The translations under genes were made by a program, and so were the position numbers. The notes beneath the pieces are model-generated. The model was not told the DNA's origin. It did not search any database and worked only from the letters and a program-made list of their open reading frames with translations. From positions 248,001-312,000 of the forward strand of contig NZ_BMNC01000001.1 of the NCBI RefSeq assembly GCF_014646255.1: DNA of 64,000 nt, in the 5' to 3' direction. This document shows positions 1 through 6,186 of this stretch, piece by piece (the stretch's first letter is position 1; each line of letters begins with the position of its first letter). The stretch is from Lentzea pudingi (lineage in GTDB: Bacteria > Actinomycetota > Actinomycetes > Mycobacteriales > Pseudonocardiaceae).

Positions 1-2002
1 GGTCGACCTCGATCAGCGCGCGGACCGCCGCGCCCGCCTCCTCGCTGACCGCCGTGGCGACGGCGATGACGTCGACACCGGTCTCGTGGTGGAGGTGGCG
101 GAGAGCAGTCTCCGCGTTGCGGCGTGCCCGGCCCGCTGCGCCCAGGGCCGACGCCAGCAGGAGACGGGCGGCCGTCTCGCGGTGCCGGTCGAGCCAGGCG
201 GTGGCGTGTGCGCGGGCGGATTTGAGGCGCGTCAACCAGTCCGCCATCTGCGCGGCCACCTCGGCGGTGGCGTACGGAAGCAGCGCCACGCCCGTCCCCT
301 GCGGGTGGCGTGCCGCGAGCCGCAGCAGCGGGGGCAGTGCGTCCAGCTCGTACCGGGCGGCGATGCGCCTGCCCCAGTTCTCGCTGTCCCAGGTGTCGCG
401 GGGCACCCACTCGGCGAGCAGAGGACGGGCCAGGTCTTCGGGACCGGCCTCGAACAGCCTGTTGTCGTGGTCGCGGATCTGGCCGGACGTGAGCCAGGCG
501 GTCAGGACCTCCCAGTTCTGGCGGGAGCTCACAGTGCCGTCGTAGCACCGGATCGCCAGCCATTCCCCGCGCTCTCCCGGCAGCCACGAGAAACTCGGGC
601 CGGGCGTCGGGACGTCCTTCAGCACCACGGGTTTCGGCTGCGGCCGGCGGCGTGCCCACGGTGGATCGGCGAGCACACCGGGCAGCGCGGACGCCGGTGC
701 CTCCGGGTGGCGCTGCGACTCCGCCTCGGCGAGCAGTGCGGTGGCGGCCGCGGGCACCTCCAGGCCCGGATGCGCCGACAGGTGGGCGCGCAGCAGCGGC
801 AGGACATCGGGTTCGGCCGCGCGCGGTCCCAGCAACCGGGCCGCCCGCAGCGGGAACGCCGCCATCGCGGCCAGCAGCGAGGGCAGCACGAACTTCTCCT
901 GCCGGCGGTCCAGCAGGAGCGCGAACGCCTCGTCCGTCGGCAGGGTGGCGAGCAGCTTCAGCGCGAACTTGCGGCGATCCACGTCGAGGGCGGGTTCGTC
1001 GAGCTCCTCGGCGAGGAACGGCGCGATCGCGGGCCCCAGCGCGTGCAAAACGGTGTGCGTCGTGAGCGGGGACCAGGTGATCCAGCGGTGCTGCAGGGCG
1101 GCGAGCTGCTCCAGCGTGCTCACCGAGCACAACGTCATCCAGTTGGAGGGCGAGCCGGGGGCGTCGGCGTTCGCCTCCTCGAACCAGTCGTGTCGGCCGG
1201 GGACGAGGAAGGCCCGCGCCACCCGGCCGAACCGGCCGTCACCGACCTTCTCCAGCTCGGCGACGGCGGCCTCGTGGGTCTCCGCGTCCGCGACGGCGAA
1301 AGCCGAGCGCAGCAGGATCAGGGACTCGCCGTCGTGCTCGGCCGGGTCGATCTGATGTTCTGGGAACGCGTTCAAATACGCCTTGAACGTCCGGTCGGTG
1401 CGCGAATCGCGGAAGCCACCGAGGAAAAGGGTGCCGAGGCGCACCATCGCCGCGACCGCGAACGGCAGCCCGTACTCCGCGATCAGCCAGTGCACCGTCG
1501 CCTTGTGCAACTGGGCGACTCGCGCGAGCGCCGCCGCGCCCAGGTGGCTTGGTCGGCCGGCGAGCTGCTCCCGCAACGCGTGCACGACGTCGGCGTCCGA
1601 CCTCTCGTCGGCCAGCACCTCGGCGATCGCGGCGTCGTTGGCGGGAACCCAGTCGCGGAACTCCCGCACGCGAGCGGCGTCCACTGCGAAGCGTGGCAAC
1701 GGATCGAGGCCACGACGGCGCAGCACGTCCCTCATCCGGGGCGCGGGCATCACCCAGGTCTCCTCGGATGGAGGCGCGAGAACGGGGAGAACAGCGGCGG
1801 CGCTCCGGTAGCCCTTCTTCTCCTTGTCCGCCACCAGTTTCGCGGCGTGCGCCTCGGCGGCGGCCTCGGACGGCAGCTCCTTGCGCTGGGTCTGCCCGGC
1901 AGCGCCGAGCCGTCCGAACCGGACGGTGACCACGGCACCGGCCCGCTCGATCTCCCAGAACTTCGCCGAACCACCGGCGACGAGCTCCCACCTGCCCACC
2001 AC
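1..2002 (-). CDS. WGR domain protein, DUF4132-like (3' end cut by window edge)
   Basis: Reading the minus strand from GTG at 2002 gives an uninterrupted frame to the window edge (about 667 residues seen). The first ~75 residues have the pattern of a WGR domain (starts VVGRWELVAGGSAKFWEI, then a basic stretch KLVADKEKKGY). The rest is helical, rich in Ala, Leu and Arg, with repeats reminiscent of the DUF4132/MolR-like proteins that follow WGR domains in actinomycetes. WGR domains bind nucleic acid ends in PARPs; here no PARP catalytic domain is visible, so the function is unknown. The start is supported by AGGGGG at 2008-2013. That ribosome site lies in one arm of a 10-bp inverted repeat (see 2004-2058). 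It lies downstream of the GH13 gene in the same direction, 88 bp apart. Family assignment is fairly sure, role is not. Confidence 0.75.
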   Translation of the reverse strand, partial: MVGRWELVAGGSAKFWEIERAGAVVTVRFGRLGAAGQTQRKELPSEAAAEAHAAKLVADKEKKGYRSAAAVLPVLAPPSEETWVMPAPRMRDVLRRRGLDPLPRFAVDAARVREFRDWVPANDAAIAEVLADERSDADVVHALREQLAGRPSHLGAAALARVAQLHKATVHWLIAEYGLPFAVAAMVRLGTLFLGGFRDSRTDRTFKAYLNAFPEHQIDPAEHDGESLILLRSAFAVADAETHEAAVAELEKVGDGRFGRVARAFLVPGRHDWFEEANADAPGSPSNWMTLCSVSTLEQLAALQHRWITWSPLTTHTVLHALGPAIAPFLAEELDEPALDVDRRKFALKLLATLPTDEAFALLLDRRQEKFVLPSLLAAMAAFPLRAARLLGPRAAEPDVLPLLRAHLSAHPGLEVPAAATALLAEAESQRHPEAPASALPGVLADPPWARRRPQPKPVVLKDVPTPGPSFSWLPGERGEWLAIRCYDGTVSSRQNWEVLTAWLTSGQIRDHDNRLFEAGPEDLARPLLAEWVPRDTWDSENWGRRIAARYELDALPPLLRLAARHPQGTGVALLPYATAEVAAQMADWLTRLKSARAHATAWLDRHRETAARLLLASALGAAGRARRNAETALRHLHHETGVDVIAVATAVSEEAGAAVRALIEVD

Positions 2003-2003
2003 G

Positions 2004-2058
2004 AGACCCCCTGAACACGACCTGGAACTGATGTCCACGGACCGTACCCAGGGGGTCT
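2004..2058 (-). promoter_or_regulatory. Inverted repeat that could mask the ribosome binding site of the WGR gene
   Basis: Perfect 10-bp arms AGACCCCCTG (2004-2013) and CAGGGGGTCT (2049-2058) are separated by 35 bp. In minus-strand RNA the 3' arm contains the AGGGGG ribosome site of the WGR gene, five bases before its GTG. A folded leader would therefore hide the site. No T-run follows, so it is not an obvious terminator. It could instead be an operator; only the repeat itself is seen. Confidence 0.5.
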
Positions 2059-2090
2059 GACAGTTTTAGTTGATCAGGTGAAATCGCTGG

Positions 2091-3632
2091 TCAGAGCTTC
2101 CACCACAGTGCTGTGTCCGGCGGCAGGAGCAGCAGTCCGTCGCGCACCCCGTAGTACGACGAGGCGAGCAGCACCGAGCCCGGATCCGGCAGCTCGACGA
2201 CCGCCTCGGACAGGTTCACCGCGCACGCGAGCCCGTCGCGTTCGAACCACAGGACGCCGTCCGGACCGTCGACCCAGGTCAGGCCCGCCCCGAGCGCGGG
2301 GTTCTCCCGCCGCGCGCGCAAAGCGTTGCGGTAGAAGGACAGCATCGAGTCCTGGTCGCCCGCCTGGGTCTCCACGCTGAGCTTCGCCCAGTCCGCGGGC
2401 TGCGGCAGCCACGAACCGCCGGTGCCGAACCCGAGCGACGGCCCGGAAGCCGCCCACGGCAACGGAACGCGGCATCCGTCACGACCGCGTTCGGTGTGCC
2501 CGGACCGTTCCCACATCGGGTCCTGCAGCACCTCGTCCGGCAGGTCCAGCACCTCGGGCAGCCCGAGCTCCTCGCCCTGGTACAGGTACACCGAGCCCGG
2601 CAACGCCAGCATCAACGCCAGCGCGGCGCGCGCACGGCGGACACCGGTCTCGCCGCCGCCGTACCGCGTCACGTGCCGTTGCACGTCATGGTTCGACAGC
2701 ACCCAGGTGGTAGGCGCCCCAACGGGTTCGACCGCCGCCAGCGACGACTCGATGACCGACCGCACCGCCTCGAAGGTCCAGTCTGCCGACAGGTAGTGGA
2801 AGTTGAACGCCTGGTGCATCTCGTCGGCACGCAGGTACATCGCGGTCCGCTCGGCGGAAGGCGTCCAGGCCTCCGCGACCAGCACCCGTTCACCCGGATA
2901 GGTGTCCACGACCGCACGCCACTCGCGGTGGATCTCGTGCACGCCGTCCTGGTCGAAGAACGGCAGCGACTCCGTGCCCAGCAGTTTGAGCTGGTCGGTG
3001 TGGCCGATGTCGGGCAGCCCCGGCGCCTTGATCATCCCGTGCGCCACGTCCACCCGGAACCCGTCGACGCCCAGGTCGAGCCAGAACCGCAGCACGTCGA
3101 GGAACTCCGCGCGCACCTCGGGCAGTTCCCAGTTCAGGTCCGGCTGCTCCGGCGCGAACAGGTGCAGGTACCAGGACCCGTCGGCCACCCGGGTCCACGC
3201 CGGGCCGCCGAAGACCGACTCCCAGTCGTTGGGCGGGCCGTCGCCGACACCTTCGCGGAACATGTAGCGCTCACGACCGTTTCCGGCCAACGCCTCCTGG
3301 AACCACGCGTGCTGGTCCGAGGTGTGGTTCGGCACGATGTCGACGATCACTCGAATGCCGAGCGTGTGCGCGTCGTCCACCAACGCGCGCACGTCGTCCA
3401 GTCCGCCGAACTGCGGGTCGACGGCGCGGTAGTCCGCGACGTCGTAGCCGCCGTCCGCCATCGGCGAGGCGTAGAACGGCGTGATCCAGACCGCGTCGAC
3501 ACCGAGGTCGCGCAGGTACGGCAGCCGTGAGCGGATGCCAGGCAGGTCACCGACGCCGTCGCCGTCCGAGTCGGCGAAGCTGCGCACGTAGACCTGGTAG
3601 ATGACGGCGTGGCGCCACCAGTCGTAAGACAT
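2091..3632 (-). CDS. GH13 alpha-glucosidase / alpha-amylase family enzyme
   Basis: The 513-residue protein begins MSYDWWRHAVIYQVYVRSF, the standard start of oligo-1,6-glucosidase/alpha-glucosidase-type GH13 enzymes. Catalytic positions are intact: nucleophile Asp195 in GFRVDVAHG, acid/base Glu254 in LVAEAW, and transition-state Asp316 in SNHD. Region I is VDIVPNH (98-103). There is no signal peptide, so it should act in the cytoplasm on imported malto- or other alpha-glucosides. ATG at 3632 is preceded by GGAAGG; a longer in-frame extension upstream lacks family similarity. LacI-type palindromes lie 46-117 bp upstream. The sugar ABC operon at 21.4-26 kb is a plausible supplier of substrate. 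Exact specificity (maltose, isomaltose, trehalulose) cannot be read from sequence. Confidence 0.93.
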   Translation of the reverse strand: MSYDWWRHAVIYQVYVRSFADSDGDGVGDLPGIRSRLPYLRDLGVDAVWITPFYASPMADGGYDVADYRAVDPQFGGLDDVRALVDDAHTLGIRVIVDIVPNHTSDQHAWFQEALAGNGRERYMFREGVGDGPPNDWESVFGGPAWTRVADGSWYLHLFAPEQPDLNWELPEVRAEFLDVLRFWLDLGVDGFRVDVAHGMIKAPGLPDIGHTDQLKLLGTESLPFFDQDGVHEIHREWRAVVDTYPGERVLVAEAWTPSAERTAMYLRADEMHQAFNFHYLSADWTFEAVRSVIESSLAAVEPVGAPTTWVLSNHDVQRHVTRYGGGETGVRRARAALALMLALPGSVYLYQGEELGLPEVLDLPDEVLQDPMWERSGHTERGRDGCRVPLPWAASGPSLGFGTGGSWLPQPADWAKLSVETQAGDQDSMLSFYRNALRARRENPALGAGLTWVDGPDGVLWFERDGLACAVNLSEAVVELPDPGSVLLASSYYGVRDGLLLLPPDTALWWKL

Positions 3633-3677
3633 GACCTTTGCCTTCCGATGGGGTGTGTCAGCGATACAGGAAAGACG

Positions 3678-3749
3678 TTGCAAAAGTTTTCCGCAAGTCA
3701 GCTTGAAGATTGCTGGAAGATTCCACGTGTCTCTGCAAGATTTTGCAGA
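3678..3749. promoter_or_regulatory. LacI-type operator candidates upstream of the GH13 gene
   Basis: A perfect 7-bp palindrome TCTGCAA-GATT-TTGCAGA lies at 3732-3749. A second imperfect palindrome, TTGCAAAAGTTTTCCGCAA, lies at 3678-3696 (symmetry broken at three positions). Both carry the TTGCA/TGCAA half-sites typical of LacI-family maltose/alpha-glucoside operators in actinomycetes. A LacI-family gene is encoded at 11993-13009. Assignment to that regulator is inference. Confidence 0.5.
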
Positions 3750-3762
3750 CCTGGATAATGCG

Positions 3763-3792
3763 TTGCGACACCTCCACGTCATCCGTCAGAGT
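3763..3792 (+). promoter_or_regulatory. Putative promoter of the leader peptide/tRNA cassette
   Basis: TTGCGA (3763-3768) and CAGAGT (3787-3792) are spaced 18 bp, a reasonable actinobacterial -35/-10 pair reading right. It would start RNA near 3799, just before the strong ribosome site at 3808-3818. No experimental support; the spacing is the main argument. Confidence 0.4.
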
Positions 3793-3827
3793 GGATCGCA
3801 ACGAACCGGAGGAAGGAGCCAGCCGTG

Positions 3828-3872
3828 ATGCAACACATGCGCCATCAGCACGTCTGGTGCTCCTCGGCATGA
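3828..3872 (+). CDS. Met/Gln/His-rich leader peptide before tRNA cassette
   Basis: A 14-codon frame encodes MQHMRHQHVWCSSA and ends in TGA at 3870-3872. It has a strong ribosome site, GGAGGAAGGAG (3808-3818), nine bases before the ATG; an in-frame GTG at 3825 would add one residue. Seven of the first eight codons are Met, Gln or His (ATG, CAA, CAC, ATG, then CAT, CAG, CAC). The genes just downstream are tRNAs or tRNA-like genes with Gln, His and CAT anticodons. The frame overlaps the first arms of alternative RNA hairpins and precedes a terminator ending in six Ts. This is the arrangement of an amino-acid biosynthesis attenuator, but placed in front of tRNA genes. Too short to be a normal protein. 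Function is inferred from layout. Confidence 0.6.
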   Translation: MQHMRHQHVWCSSA

Positions 3873-3895
3873 GCTGACTCATGTCTCCGGGGAGC
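3847..3895 (+). promoter_or_regulatory. Alternative RNA hairpins of an attenuator-like leader
   Basis: Within and after the leader peptide two exclusive hairpins can form. One is AGCAC (3847-3851) with GTGCT (3857-3861), over the Gln-His codons. The other is GCTCCTCGG (3859-3867) with CCGGGGAGC (3887-3895), extended inside by CATGAG/CTCATG (3868-3873/3878-3883). They share 3859-3861. The second also takes G3894 and C3895, the foot of the terminator stem. A ribosome stalled on early codons would block the first hairpin and favour the second. The overlap with the terminator is only two bases, so how well it antiterminates is uncertain. Confidence 0.45.
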
Positions 3896-3930
3896 CGTCC
3901 CGTCGCACCGAGCGACGAGGCGGCTTTTTT
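3894..3930 (+). terminator. Intrinsic terminator between leader peptide and tRNA genes
   Basis: Arms GCCGTCCCGTCGC (3894-3906) and GCGACGAGGCGGC (3912-3924) pair at 12 of 13 positions (one G-T wobble, one C-A mismatch) around the loop ACCGA. Six Ts follow at 3925-3930. It sits after the leader stop codon and only two bases before the first tRNA, so it would cut off the tRNA genes unless bypassed. An intrinsic terminator with a clean T-run is uncommon in such GC-rich DNA. Confidence 0.75.
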
Positions 3931-3932
3931 GA

Positions 3933-4005
3933 TGCCCGTTGGTCCAATTGGCACGGACACCGCGCTCTGAACGCGGAGATCGAGGTTCGAGTCCTCGACG
4001 GGCAG
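3933..4005 (+). tRNA. tRNA-Gln (anticodon CTG)
   Basis: All stems fold canonically: acceptor TGCCCGT/ACGGGCA, D stem GTCC/GGAC, anticodon stem CCGCG/CGCGG with loop CTCTGAA, and T stem CGAGG/CCTCG with loop TTCGAGT. T8 is present. The U1-A72 pair and G73 are typical tRNA-Gln identity features. CCA is not encoded. It starts two bases after the T-run of the upstream terminator and is followed after two bases by a His-anticodon tRNA-like gene. Its anticodon reads CAG, one of the leader peptide's Gln codons. Confidence 0.93.
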
Positions 4006-4007
4006 CC

Positions 4008-4084
4008 GTGACCGAAGCCGAAGCAGTCGAGGCACCAGGTTGTGGTCCTGGTCGAAGCCGGTGCGAGTCCGGTCGGTCACTCCA
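4008..4084 (+). tRNA. Non-canonical tRNA-His-like gene (anticodon GTG)
   Basis: The cloverleaf closes with acceptor GTGACCG/CGGTCAC, anticodon stem CCAGG/CCTGG with loop TTGTGGT (anticodon GTG, 4042-4044), and T stem GCCGG/CCGGT. Discriminator T4081 is followed by encoded CCA (4082-4084). Several features are abnormal: position 8 is A not T, the D stem has three pairs (GCC/GGC), the D loop lacks a GG pair, and the T loop is TGCGAGT rather than TTC-type. The extra G-1:C73 pair that marks normal tRNA-His is missing. It may be a specialised or degenerate tRNA, not the housekeeping tRNA-His. Confidence 0.65.
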
Positions 4085-4085
4085 G

Positions 4086-4157
4086 CGCGCGGGATCCGGC
4101 GATCACTCAGGCCTCATAAGCCTGAGGTGCCTGGTTCGACACCAGGACGCGCGACCA
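4086..4157 (+). tRNA. Non-canonical tRNA-like gene with CAT anticodon (Met/Ile2-like)
   Basis: The acceptor pairs over six positions (from C4086/G4153) with a G-A mismatch at the seventh. The anticodon stem is CAGGC/GCCTG, extendable to seven pairs, with loop CTCATAA (anticodon CAT). The T arm is canonical, CCTGG/CCAGG with loop TTCGACA. A73 and CCA (4155-4157) are encoded. The D arm is shrunken: only 15 bases separate acceptor and anticodon stems, folding as GATC/GATC around CGGC. This departs strongly from elongator, initiator and Ile2 tRNAs. It begins one base after the CCA of the preceding gene, so the three genes form one compact cassette. Confidence 0.6.
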
Positions 4158-4219
4158 GGAGGGCGAGGAAGGCGTCGTGCAGCACGCCGTTGGTGGCCGG
4201 AGCGGGGGGCCCGAAGCGC

Positions 4220-4268
4220 GGGGCATCGCTTCCCTGTCCCACTCCGTGGAACAGGGAAGCGATGCCCC
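4220..4268. terminator. Long perfect hairpin ending the tRNA cassette
   Basis: Eighteen-bp perfect arms GGGGCATCGCTTCCCTGT (4220-4237) and ACAGGGAAGCGATGCCCC (4251-4268) enclose 13 bases. It lies between the tRNA cassette and the DUF1684 gene. There is no T-run, as is common for actinomycete terminators. The symmetric stem would work in both directions or could protect the 3' end of the tRNA precursor. Confidence 0.65.
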
Positions 4269-4289
4269 AAGTTCGTCGTTCGCAGGGAC

Positions 4290-5030
4290 ATGAGCTTCGC
4301 GGAGGACTGGCAGACCTGGAAGACGGAGCGGGAGAACACGCTGGCCGACCCGTACGGGTGGCTGGCGCTGGTCTCTCTCGACTGGCTGGAGACCACCCCA
4401 CGCACCTATGACGGCCTACCGGGCGAGTGGTGGCAAGACGACGACGCGGCGTACTGGCGCAGCGAGGGAGAGACACAGCGCTTCGAACTCGTCCAGAGCG
4501 GCGCCGGCACGCGCGTCACGGCAGGGGACGTCGAGATCGAGATCGCCCGGCGCGGCGGCTACCTGATCCGCGTGCACGACCCGAAAGCCCCGGTGCTGCG
4601 AGACTTCATGGGTGTTCCGGCGTACGACCCGCAGGAACAGTGGGTGCTGGAAGGCGAGTACGAACCGTTCGACGCGCCCGTTCCCACGACCGTCGGTGCG
4701 GTCGTGCAGGGCCTTAGCCACGTGTACGAGGCGCCGGGCCGTGTGCGGTTCAGCTTCAACGGCACCGAACACACCCTGACGGCGTTCAACGGGCGCAACG
4801 GTGGCCTCAGCATCCTGTTCACCGACGAGACCAGCGGTGTCACCACCTACGCGGCCAACCGGCAGCTCGCCGCCACCCCGCGCGACGGCAAGGTCGTGCT
4901 CGACTTCAATCGGGCGACGAACCTGCCGTGCGCGTTCACCGACTTCGCCACCTGCCCGCTGCCACCCGCGGGCAACCACCTGGCGTTCGGCGTCGAGGCG
5001 GGGGAGAAGACGCCGTACGAGCGCGGCTGA
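4290..5030 (+). CDS. DUF1684 family protein
   Basis: The 246-residue protein starts MSFAEDWQTWKTERE and continues with PYGWLALVSLDWL, both typical of DUF1684. Later family landmarks are RDFMGVPAYDP and the C-terminal NLPCAFTDFATCPLPP with NHLAFGVEAGEKTP. The biochemical role of DUF1684 is not established. No signal peptide or membrane segment is visible, so it is probably cytoplasmic. The ATG at 4290 follows a weak CAGGGA ribosome site; the long in-frame extension upstream runs through the tRNA genes and is not real. The gene stands alone, convergent with the excalibur-domain gene nine bases downstream. Confidence 0.85.
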   Translation: MSFAEDWQTWKTERENTLADPYGWLALVSLDWLETTPRTYDGLPGEWWQDDDAAYWRSEGETQRFELVQSGAGTRVTAGDVEIEIARRGGYLIRVHDPKAPVLRDFMGVPAYDPQEQWVLEGEYEPFDAPVPTTVGAVVQGLSHVYEAPGRVRFSFNGTEHTLTAFNGRNGGLSILFTDETSGVTTYAANRQLAATPRDGKVVLDFNRATNLPCAFTDFATCPLPPAGNHLAFGVEAGEKTPYERG

Positions 5031-5039
5031 GGCCTTGGC

Positions 5040-5876
5040 TCACTCGCAGGCGGTGCCGTCGTTGTCGTGGTCCAGTCCGTAGACGTTGTTGCCGATGACG
5101 GGGATCGGGCCTGCTACGTAGGCAGGTCCGTTTCCTTTGCCGCCGGCGCAGTCGACGTCCAACGCGATCGGCACGCATCCGCCGTAGTTCGGGTCGCAAG
5201 CGGGCTTCGGCGCGGGCTGGGGCTGGGGCTGGGGTTGCGGCTTCGGCTGCGGGGCCGCCGGGGGAGTGGTGGTCGTAGTCGTTGTGGTGGTCGTCGTGGT
5301 CAGGGTGGTGCTGGTCGGCGCGGTGGTCGTGACAGGCGCGGTGGTCGTGGTGGAGAGCCCAGCCGCTGCCTTGTTCACGTCCGTCGGACCGTTGGCGATC
5401 GCCCCGATGATGCCGATCACGAAGAAGAACGCGAGCACACTGGCCACACCGATGGCCGCGGGCGTCATCCACGACTTGCGCGCCCCCGCAACCGGAACGA
5501 CCGCGCCACGGGGGATCTCCCGCGGCATCCGCAGCGAGATCTGCAACAGCCCGTTGGCACCGCGCTGGACGAACGCGGCACAGCCGGTCGACCCGCCACC
5601 GGACTCCACGTGCATCAGCACGGGCGCATACCGTTGCGACATCAGGAAAGTCAGCTCACCCACGCGGTACCCGTCGAGACGCACCTCGATCCCGCGCCGA
5701 CCCCGGTACTTGCCGGCGGCGATCGTGCACCACGTCAGGTTCACGGCGACGTGCCGCATCACCCCGTCCGGCACCGCGTACCGGGAGAGCACGTCCTGGT
5801 GGTGCTGTTCGCCGGTGACGGTCACCGTCACCTCGCCGGGAACCATCACCAGACCGGCGGCCGAGTTCTCGATCAC
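5040..5876 (-). CDS. Membrane protein with C-terminal excalibur calcium-binding domain
   Basis: The 278-residue product has an N-terminal ~120-residue cytoplasmic region of unknown type. A single membrane segment follows around residues 150-170 (VASVLAFFFVIGIIGAIA), then a Thr/Pro-rich linker with a run of Thr and Pro-Lys-Gln-Pro repeats. The C-terminal excalibur motif ends DHDNDGTACE. Excalibur domains bind calcium outside the cell. A wall-spanning role is therefore likely: the linker reaches through the cell wall and displays the domain. The N-terminal part has conserved-looking VDGYR/LMSQRYAPVLMHVE-like strands that I cannot assign. GTG/ATG choice is simple here: ATG at 5876. It is divergent from the XRE gene across a 310-bp spacer. 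Confidence 0.8.
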   Translation of the reverse strand: MIENSAAGLVMVPGEVTVTVTGEQHHQDVLSRYAVPDGVMRHVAVNLTWCTIAAGKYRGRRGIEVRLDGYRVGELTFLMSQRYAPVLMHVESGGGSTGCAAFVQRGANGLLQISLRMPREIPRGAVVPVAGARKSWMTPAAIGVASVLAFFFVIGIIGAIANGPTDVNKAAAGLSTTTTAPVTTTAPTSTTLTTTTTTTTTTTTPPAAPQPKPQPQPQPQPAPKPACDPNYGGCVPIALDVDCAGGKGNGPAYVAGPIPVIGNNVYGLDHDNDGTACE

Positions 5877-6186
5877 TGTCGCAACTCCCTCGCGGTGGGC
5901 TTGTACGCCTCACCATCGAGAAACCACTCCAGGTGTTACCGACGGTGCCCCGAGGTTGTGCCGAACGAGTGAAAGTCCATCTATTCGGTCACGGACGGTT
6001 GAAGGTCAGCGATGTAGGTCGCTCATGCGGCGTGCTCGAGTGGCACCTGGACCGCAAGCGCGTGAATGAAGTGATCGAACTGAATCACCTGATCGCACCA
6101 TCGCCCAGCCGTTGACACCCAGCCTCTTCTTGCTTCATTATGACTCGCGATGAATCATTATGAATCACGTGTGACGGGTAGGGGAT
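5877..6186 (+). promoter_or_regulatory. Intergenic region with promoter and TGAATCA repeats before the XRE gene
   Basis: TTGACA (6112-6117) and CATTAT (6136-6141), spaced 18 bp, form a near-consensus promoter reading right, and this DNA is AT-richer than its surroundings. The heptamer TGAATCA occurs at 6081-6087, 6151-6157 and 6161-6167. The last two copies start exactly one helical turn (10 bp) apart and lie just past the -10 box. They could be autoregulatory sites for the XRE protein. Nothing else is recognised in the rest of this spacer. Confidence 0.55.

Noticed and set aside
86..2014. Long + strand open frame opposite the WGR gene
   Set aside because: Composition is biased to Arg/Gly/Gln and no family is recognisable, while the minus strand gives a WGR domain with a good ribosome site.
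3933..4157. tRNA cassette as an integration site with attL/attR
   Set aside because: No integrase gene and no duplicated tRNA 3' end were found nearby.
5250..5350. Repetitive GTC/GTG tracts that resemble a microsatellite
   Set aside because: They are Thr codons of the linker in the excalibur-domain protein, so this is coding low complexity.
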